A stretch of 8,562 bases of DNA, taken from positions 1 to 8,562 of the forward strand of contig UQMV01000059.1 of NCBI GenBank assembly GCA_900542315.1, in the 5' to 3' direction. The translations under genes were made by a program, and so were the position numbers. The notes under the pieces were generated by a model. That model was not told the origin of the DNA and made no database searches. It saw only the letters and a list, made by a program, of their open reading frames with translations. Position 1 is the first letter of the stretch. Each line of letters begins with the position of its first letter. Of the stretch, positions 1 to 3,973 are shown piece by piece. Source of the stretch: an uncultured Collinsella sp. Its GTDB lineage: Bacteria > Actinomycetota > Coriobacteriia > Coriobacteriales > Coriobacteriaceae.

Positions 1-1
1 C

Positions 2-979
2 ATTTCCTGCGCCATGAAGAATGCCGGCGTGGGCGTGGGCCTGCCCGATGCCGGCCGCTGCAAGATTCGCGTCGAGGATGGCCGCGCCGTCGTTTATGCC
101 GCCACGTCCGACATCGGCCAGGGCTGCAACACCGTCTTTTTGCAGGACGTTGCCGAGGCCTGCGGTCTGCCGCTTCGCTGCATCGCCAACGGCGAGTGCT
201 CCACCGAGAACGCTCCCGACTCCGGCACCACGTCTGGCTCGCGTCAGACGGTCGTGACCGGCGAGGCCGTGCGCGGCGCCGCCTTCCTGCTGCGCGATGC
301 CATGTTTGGCATCGAGGCCGGCAAGCCCGCGCCCGATGCTCCTGTGAGCGCGCATGGCGACGGCGTCAAGATCGAGTACGACGACGGTCGCGCCTATCAG
401 CTGCGCACGCAGGAGCTCGTCGCCGGCCAGGGCATGCATCCTCAGGATCCCGCGGCCGCCATCAAGGCGCTCGAGGGATGCGAGTTTGGCTATGTGTACC
501 TGGAGCCGACCGACAAACTGGGCGCCGACGTTCCCAATCCCAAGAGCCACATCTGCTATGGCTTTGCCACGCATGTGGTCATTCTGGATGATGACGGCCG
601 TGTGAGCGAGGTCTATGCTGCGCACGATTCCGGCAAGGTGGTCAATCCCATCTCCATCCAGGGTCAGATCGAAGGCGGCGTGCTCATGGGTATGGGTTAT
701 GCACTGACCGAGGACTGGCCGCTCAAGGACTGCGTGCCCCAGGCCAGGTACGGTACGCTCGGGCTGTTCCGTGCGCCCGAGATCCCGGATATCCACGCCA
801 TCTACGTGGAGAAGGACGAGCTACTGCCTGTGGCATACGGCGGCAAAGGCATCGGCGAGATCGCCACGATTCCCACGGCGCCCGCCGTGCAGAACGCCTA
901 CCGCGCGTTTGACGGCAAGCTGCGTCCGGATTTGCCCATGGTGGATACGCCCTACAGCCGCGTTCGCAACCGCGGGTAG
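2..979 (+). CDS. Xanthine dehydrogenase family molybdenum-binding subunit, C-terminal part (5' end outside window)
   Basis: This is the C-terminal 325 residues of a molybdopterin-binding large subunit of the xanthine dehydrogenase/aldehyde oxidase family. These enzymes hydroxylate purines or related N-heterocycles in the cytoplasm. The reading frame is open from the first bases, so the ATG at 14 is internal rather than the start. Visible family motifs, numbered in this fragment, are the SDIGQGCNTV loop (about 36-45), DSGTTSGSRQT (73-83), GQIEGGVLMGMGYALTE (221-237) and GGKGIGEIA (280-288). E286 in the last motif occupies the place of the catalytic glutamate of the family. The HDSGKVVNP and TEDWPLKD stretches resemble the selenium-dependent xanthine dehydrogenase (XdhD-like) branch more than the classical XdhA/XdhB type; that sub-assignment is an inference. 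Partner FAD and iron-sulfur domains would lie to the left, out of view. A terminator follows about 70 bp after the stop, so this is probably the last gene of its operon. Confidence 0.9.
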   Translation: MSCAMKNAGVGVGLPDAGRCKIRVEDGRAVVYAATSDIGQGCNTVFLQDVAEACGLPLRCIANGECSTENAPDSGTTSGSRQTVVTGEAVRGAAFLLRDAMFGIEAGKPAPDAPVSAHGDGVKIEYDDGRAYQLRTQELVAGQGMHPQDPAAAIKALEGCEFGYVYLEPTDKLGADVPNPKSHICYGFATHVVILDDDGRVSEVYAAHDSGKVVNPISIQGQIEGGVLMGMGYALTEDWPLKDCVPQARYGTLGLFRAPEIPDIHAIYVEKDELLPVAYGGKGIGEIATIPTAPAVQNAYRAFDGKLRPDLPMVDTPYSRVRNRG

Positions 980-1048
980 GGTAGGGCGCGGACGGCCATT
1001 GCCGACGGGCTGTTCGCGCTCAACATCAACTGCATATGCTGTACCTTT

Positions 1049-1083
1049 GGCCCCAGCTCCATCGCGAGCCGGGGCCTTTTGTT
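1049..1083 (+). terminator. Intrinsic terminator after the xanthine dehydrogenase gene
   Basis: The arms GGCCCCAGCTC (1049-1059) and GAGCCGGGGCC (1066-1076) pair over 11 positions with a single A/C mismatch around a six-base loop, and TTTTGTTT follows. This is the classical form of a Rho-independent terminator. It separates the hydroxylase transcript from the repeat array and ATPase gene to the right. Confidence 0.85.
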
Positions 1084-1160
1084 TGGAGTGGAAACTGCGT
1101 CCCGGAATTCGGGCAATCCGGTGGTCAGGGGTTGAGCGAGCGTCGCGCTAAGGATGCGAA

Positions 1161-1275
1161 AGCGTAAAACCTTCAATGAAAATAGCGTAAAAACTACATC
1201 TGTCATGGCGTAAAAACTACATTGAAAGTAGCGTAAAATCAGCATTGAGAATGGCGTAATTTCGCATATCGCGTG
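1161..1275. repeat. Tandem array of five 23-bp units upstream of the DUF4143 gene
   Basis: GCGTAA occurs at 1162, 1185, 1208, 1231 and 1254, exactly 23 bp apart each time. The unit consensus begins RGCGTAAAAACTACAT and continues TGAAAAT. By eye the first four units match this consensus at about 20, 18, 22 and 19 of 23 positions. The fifth keeps mainly the GGCGTAA head and is degenerate. There are no unique spacers, so it is not a CRISPR array. The last unit ends about 20 bp before the start codon of the ATPase gene and just upstream of its ribosome binding site, so the whole array lies in the gene's 5' region. Iteron-like binding sites for a regulator, or for the encoded protein, are the simplest reading, but function is unknown. 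The rest of the 980-1295 gap holds only the terminator and otherwise featureless sequence. Confidence 0.85.
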
Positions 1276-1280
1276 ATAGA

Positions 1281-1285
1281 GAGGG
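1281..1285 (+). promoter_or_regulatory. Ribosome binding site of the DUF4143 ATPase gene
   Basis: GAGGG, within the purine run ATAGAGAGGGA, lies 10 bases before the ATG at 1296. It supports that codon as the start. I could not find a convincing -35/-10 pair between the terminator and this site. The promoter may be hidden within the 23-bp repeats. Confidence 0.6.
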
Positions 1286-1295
1286 ACGGCCGTCT

Positions 1296-2591
1296 ATGGA
1301 TGCACCAAAGAGATTGACCCAAAAGGGATATAGGCCCCGGCTCATAGAGGAGCGCCTCGACACCCTTATGCGGGCGTTTGGCTGTGTGGAGATCAACGGC
1401 CCCAAATGGTGCGGCAAGACCTGGACGGCGCTCTCTCGCTCGGCGAGCGTCTCCAGGCTCGATGAGCCTGCGCAGCGTGCGGCGGCAGAGGTCGACCCAA
1501 GCCTGGCGCTCATCGGCGATGCGCCACACCTGGTCGATGAATGGCAGGAGGTGCCCGAGGTTTGGGATGCCGCCCGGCGTTTCGTGGACGCGAGCGGCAA
1601 CGAACGGGGGACACTTTTGCTCACGGGCTCGACCGCGCTCAAAAGCGAGGAGCGCAGCCATGTTCGTCATTCCGGCACGGGTAGGATCGCCCGTCTGTCA
1701 ATGCGCCCCATGGCCCTGTGTGAGTCGGGCGACGGTGAGCCGCTCGTGTCACTGGCAAGCCTCTTTAAGGGCGAGGATTTTGCCCCTCAGCGTCGCGAGA
1801 GCACGGTGGATGACGTCGCCCGCTGGTGCTGCAGGGGCGGTTGGCCTGCAAATCTTGGGCTTTCGGAAGATCTTGCGCGAGAGACGGCAAGCCAGTACGT
1901 GCACTCGGTGCTCGACGTCAACGTGCTGGACGAGGGCATGTCGCCCGAGCTTGCACACGGCCTTTTGCGAGCTCTTGCCATGAACGAGAGCCAGGCTGTC
2001 ACGTACAAGACGCTCGTAAAGGACGCCTCGTACGGTGAGGCGGGCCCCGACGAGAGGACCATCGCTGCGTACTTGGACCTCTTCAACAGGCTCAAGCTGA
2101 CCGAGGGCCTGTGCGGATGGGAGCCGCCCATGCGCTCGAAGGCCCGCGTTCGCGTGCGCCCCAAGCGCTACTTCTGTGACCCGTCACTTGCGGCGGCGTT
2201 GCTGGGGGCTACCCCTGAGCGGCTGCTTGGCGATATGCAAACGCTGGGGATGCTCTTTGAGAATCTCGTCCTGCGCGACGTGCGCGTGTTCCTTTCCACC
2301 TACGGCGGTGTCGACAACAGTGTCCATTATTTCCGAGATGAGAAGGGCCTTGAGGTCGATCTGATCGTTGAGCACGACGGGCGCTGGGGAGCCATCGAGG
2401 TCAAGCTGAGTGATGCGAAAGCAGACGATGGAGCGAGAAATCTCAAGGCGCTGGAGAGGAAAGTGCTCTCCAATCCTGCCGCCCAGAATGCCGCACCGAC
2501 GTTTTTGGCGGTCGTGGTTGGAAAGGGGAGCATTGCCTACACACGCGACGACGGCGTGGCGGTGATTCCCATGGCGGCACTTGGGGCGTAG
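1296..2591 (+). CDS. AAA+ ATPase with C-terminal DUF4143 domain (AAA_14/DUF4143 family)
   Basis: The 431-residue protein has the two-part build of the widespread AAA_14/DUF4143 family. The N-terminal P-loop ATPase shows Walker A GPKWCGKT (35-42), a Walker B-like HLVDEWQ (78-84, with D81 and E82) and a sensor-1-like LLLTGST (107-113). The middle is a helical and winged-helix-like stretch. The C-terminal domain keeps a PD-(D/E)xK nuclease-fold pattern: E322 in FENLV, D355 in EVDLI and E368-V-K370 in IEVKLSD. The catalytic-type residues all appear present, so loss of activity is not obvious. The biological role of this family is not well established. Members are often stand-alone and occur in several copies in gut anaerobes. 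The gene stands alone between a terminator and a long gap, and its leader consists of the 23-bp repeat array. Length is normal for the family, and no frameshift is seen. Confidence 0.9.
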   Translation: MDAPKRLTQKGYRPRLIEERLDTLMRAFGCVEINGPKWCGKTWTALSRSASVSRLDEPAQRAAAEVDPSLALIGDAPHLVDEWQEVPEVWDAARRFVDASGNERGTLLLTGSTALKSEERSHVRHSGTGRIARLSMRPMALCESGDGEPLVSLASLFKGEDFAPQRRESTVDDVARWCCRGGWPANLGLSEDLARETASQYVHSVLDVNVLDEGMSPELAHGLLRALAMNESQAVTYKTLVKDASYGEAGPDERTIAAYLDLFNRLKLTEGLCGWEPPMRSKARVRVRPKRYFCDPSLAAALLGATPERLLGDMQTLGMLFENLVLRDVRVFLSTYGGVDNSVHYFRDEKGLEVDLIVEHDGRWGAIEVKLSDAKADDGARNLKALERKVLSNPAAQNAAPTFLAVVVGKGSIAYTRDDGVAVIPMAALGA

Positions 2592-2617
2592 TGGTTTTGC
2601 GGGCGTGCCGTGCTTCC

Positions 2618-2641
2618 TTTACCGAAAATCCATTTGGTAAA
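2618..2641. promoter_or_regulatory. Inverted repeat, candidate operator
   Basis: TTTACC (2618-2623) is mirrored by GGTAAA (2636-2641). After one bulged G, AAA (2625-2627) pairs with TTT (2633-2635) around a five-base centre. The right arm overlaps the -35 element of the promoter at 2634-2662, the usual placing of a repressor site. No regulator gene is visible nearby. Confidence 0.4.
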
Positions 2642-2662
2642 CCAGATGCTCGCGGATAGAAT
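2634..2662 (+). promoter_or_regulatory. Candidate sigma-70-type promoter
   Basis: TTGGTA (2634-2639) and TAGAAT (2657-2662) are 17 bp apart, matching consensus at four and five of six positions. Transcription would begin near 2669, more than 370 bp before the next real gene. The hairpin at 2838-2884 would stop it first, giving a transcript of roughly 200 nt. Confidence 0.45.
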
Positions 2663-2719
2663 AAAGTTGACGGCAGCCCAAGGGTGATAGCTGGGCAGCG
2701 CCGTTGCTTGGTCAAGAGG

Positions 2720-2818
2720 TCAGTGCCTTAATGGCAGCGACTTGTTATGCTTCGAATGCTGCTTGAGTGCCTCGGAAAGTTCGATAAGCGCCGTGAAGAG
2801 CGAGACCAAAGCAACCAA
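2720..2818 (-). other. Hydrophobic minus-strand reading frame, possible tiny protein or remnant
   Basis: The minus strand is open from the stop at 2866-2864 to a TGA at 2722-2720. Within it the stretch ELAELLVALVSLFTALIELS is followed by EALKQHSKHNK and a basic end. That is one amphipathic or membrane-type helix with a charged tail, and third codon positions are GC-rich as in the neighbouring real genes. No ATG or GTG start exists in frame. Only TTG codons at 2818 or 2809 could serve, giving 32 or 29 residues, and no strong ribosome binding site precedes them. It could be a small hydrophobic toxin-like peptide, a decayed gene whose start was lost, or coincidence. Confidence 0.2.
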
Positions 2819-2834
2819 GAGCTCTGCGAGCTCT
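2818..2834. repeat. Short perfect inverted repeat
   Basis: AGAGCTC, loop TGC, GAGCTCT form a 7-bp stem with a three-base loop. It ends three bases before the 5' arm of the larger hairpin at 2838-2884, so a transcript through here would end in two hairpins side by side. Confidence 0.5.
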
Positions 2835-2837
2835 GAT

Positions 2838-2884
2838 GGGCCCGGGATGACCTCTGATTCAAGTCACCGGGCCTCAATCTTTTC
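2838..2884 (+). terminator. Terminator-like hairpin, first copy of a repeated element
   Basis: GGGCCCGG (2838-2845) pairs with CCGGGCCT (2867-2874; the outermost pair is G-U). After a two-base bulge, TGAC (2848-2851) pairs with GTCA (2863-2866), and TCAATCTTTTC follows. The T-run is interrupted, so strength as an intrinsic terminator is moderate. The apex TGACCTCTGATTCAAGTCA is found again, with one base changed, at 3798-3816. Confidence 0.6.
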
Positions 2885-2945
2885 ATGCATTTGAATAGAG
2901 CGGTCGACTCTCTTGGGGCCGTCTGCATGGCGTGTGCTTGGCGCA

Positions 2946-2954
2946 TGGTATATT
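2946..2954 (+). promoter_or_regulatory. Candidate extended -10 promoter of the exonuclease gene
   Basis: TGGTATATT contains the TG of an extended -10 element and TATATT, five of six matches to consensus. The -35 region about 17 bp upstream is poor. Its position about 95 bp ahead of the exonuclease start would give a leader of roughly 85 nt. Confidence 0.35.
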
Positions 2955-3047
2955 GCGTCCCGCTTTCATGTCCGCACGGGCGCCTATCCTTACGGCAATG
3001 TAGCCGCCTATGTAGCAAGCGGCAGTTGACGGAGAGAGGCCGTAACC

Positions 3048-3782
3048 GTGTCAGCTGAAAAGACGCCGTGTATCTCGGCTATCGATACGACGAACTTTGC
3101 GCGCCAGATCGTGCTGGACTTTGAGTTTGCGCCGGTGCCAAAGCAGCGCCAGCGCCGTGGACTGCGCAATGAGATTATCGAGGTCGGTGCCGTCAAGCTC
3201 GATTACCACGGCAACGTTATGGGCGAGTTCTCGCAGTTTGTGCAGACGGAATTTACCGAAGGCGTTGCGTTCCCCGTCCGCGAGCTTACAGGGATATCGG
3301 CCGTGGACACCGCGATGGCCGACCCGCTCTACATGGTGATCAAAAGGCTCAGCGATTGGATCGGTCGCTACTCCGCCCAGGTGGTTTGCTGGAGCGGGGC
3401 GGACCGTCGACAGCTTTTGACCGAGTGCCAGGCAAAGCACATCGACCTTTCCGCATTTCCTACGGATTGGGCCGATCTGCAGGCGTTTTATACCTCGATC
3501 ATGGACGTGGGCAGCCACGGGTGCGTCTCTTTGAGTGACGCGGCAACGTGGTTCGGCATCGAGTTCGACGAGTCGACGGGTCACGCCCACAGCGCCCTGG
3601 CCGATGCGCGCGTGACCGCTAAGCTGCTCAAGCAGATGATGGAGGGGGACTATCACGTGAGTCCGCGCGCCCAGGAAGTCCGCCAACGGTGGGGGATGGG
3701 CGAGCGAGCTCAGACGCGCCTTTCCAGCAAGTGCCCCGAGCTGGGCGACCTGCTGCTGAAGCTGAAGGCGGAGGGGAGGTAG
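3048..3782 (+). CDS. DEDDh-type 3'-5' exonuclease (RNase T/DnaQ/ERI-like)
   Basis: The 244-residue protein has the four acidic residues and the histidine of the DEDDh exonuclease fold. D24 and E26 lie in VLDFEF, D119 in WSGADRRQL, and H181 and D186 in GHAHSALADARVTAKLL. Such enzymes remove nucleotides from 3' ends of RNA or DNA with two metal ions. The RNEIIEVGAVKLD stretch (40-52) and the FVQTEFTEGVAFPVRELTGI stretch resemble the stand-alone RNase T/ERI-like exonucleases, so RNA trimming or general nucleic-acid processing is as likely as proofreading. The start is the GTG at 3048, preceded at 3031-3039 by the strong ribosome binding site GGAGAGAGG. The gene is monocistronic by appearance, with its own candidate promoter and a hairpin four bases after the stop. 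About 55 residues after the fold are basic and helical with no assigned role. Confidence 0.85.
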   Translation: MSAEKTPCISAIDTTNFARQIVLDFEFAPVPKQRQRRGLRNEIIEVGAVKLDYHGNVMGEFSQFVQTEFTEGVAFPVRELTGISAVDTAMADPLYMVIKRLSDWIGRYSAQVVCWSGADRRQLLTECQAKHIDLSAFPTDWADLQAFYTSIMDVGSHGCVSLSDAATWFGIEFDESTGHAHSALADARVTAKLLKQMMEGDYHVSPRAQEVRQRWGMGERAQTRLSSKCPELGDLLLKLKAEGR

Positions 3783-3785
3783 TCG

Positions 3786-3830
3786 GGGCTCCGGGAATGA
3801 CCTCTGACTCAAGTCAACGGGGCTCATTTT
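3786..3830 (+). terminator. Terminator-like hairpin, second copy of the repeated element
   Basis: GGGCTCCG (3786-3793) pairs with CGGGGCTC (3818-3825) over eight positions, two of them G-U. TGAC (3798-3801) pairs with GTCA (3813-3816) above an internal loop, and ATTTTGCTTTCTTT follows. It lies directly after the exonuclease stop codon and probably ends that transcript. The apex matches the first copy at 2848-2866 in 18 of 19 bases, while the lower stem differs but still pairs. Confidence 0.65.
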
Positions 3831-3856
3831 GCTTTCTTTGGAGCTTTCTCACGGGG

Positions 3857-3886
3857 CTGACTTTACTTCGTCTCATTTCGTATAAA
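3857..3886 (+). promoter_or_regulatory. Candidate promoter of the hsdRMS operon
   Basis: CTGACT (3857-3862) and TATAAA (3881-3886) are spaced by 18 bp, matching consensus at four and five positions. A second possible start is the extended -10 TGATAAAAT at 3910-3918. Both lie in an AT-rich leader ahead of hsdR, which contrasts with the GC-rich sequence to the left. A GAGGGG ribosome binding site at 3957-3962 precedes the hsdR ATG by 11 bases. Confidence 0.45.
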
Positions 3887-3973
3887 GCGGCTGCTAGATT
3901 GCATAGTGATGATAAAATTAATCAACTCAACATCAATAGCTGTCGCTTTGCGCAATGAGGGGCTCCGAGACGT

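Larger units (their letters stand above)
2592..3047. other. 456-bp gap with regulatory elements and no convincing full-length gene
   Basis: In order this gap holds: an inverted repeat overlapping a promoter (2618-2662); a possible imperfect hairpin (2671-2704, CGGC/GCCG and CCCA/TGGG arms with an internal loop); a hydrophobic minus-strand frame (2720-2863); a 26-codon plus-strand frame at 2756-2836 without a visible ribosome binding site; an AGAGCTC/GAGCTCT hairpin with a TGC loop (2818-2834); a terminator-like hairpin (2838-2884); and a probable extended -10 promoter for the exonuclease (2946-2954). Whether the first part makes a small RNA, a tiny protein or only an unused transcript cannot be decided from sequence alone. 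Confidence 0.6.

Noticed and set aside
1161..1275. CRISPR array
   Set aside because: The 23-bp units follow one another directly with no variable spacers, and no cas genes are visible.
1239..1670. Minus-strand frames of about 140 codons over the start of the DUF4143 gene
   Set aside because: Two overlapping antisense frames cover the Walker A and B coding region. They carry no motifs and are best explained by codon bias of the real gene.
2712..2722. AGAGGTCA at 2715-2722, complementary to part of the hairpin apex at 2848-2855
   Set aside because: Eight bases of complementarity over this distance is expected by chance, and no further flanking match exists.
2756..2836. Plus-strand 26-codon frame starting MLLECLGKFDKR
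   Set aside because: No ribosome binding site precedes it, the product is a short charged peptide without features, and it ends within the hairpin region. Kept only as a remark within the gap entry.
2728..3018. Minus-strand frame of 96 codons across the intergenic gap
   Set aside because: The product is arginine- and serine-rich, as expected from an off-frame reading. It shares DNA with the hydrophobic frame one base away, which looks more protein-like.
3051..3827. 258-codon open frame on the minus strand opposite the exonuclease gene
   Set aside because: It is a full-length antisense shadow of a GC-rich gene. Its protein has no recognisable motif and is rich in scattered H, R and L, whereas the plus frame has the complete DEDDh set and a good ribosome binding site.
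2848..3830. Both hairpin copies also read as peptides beginning MTSDSS on the plus strand
   Set aside because: The match follows from the shared 19-base apex. One reading stops after 15 residues, the other begins inside the hairpin after the exonuclease stop, and neither has a ribosome binding site. RNA structure explains the similarity better.
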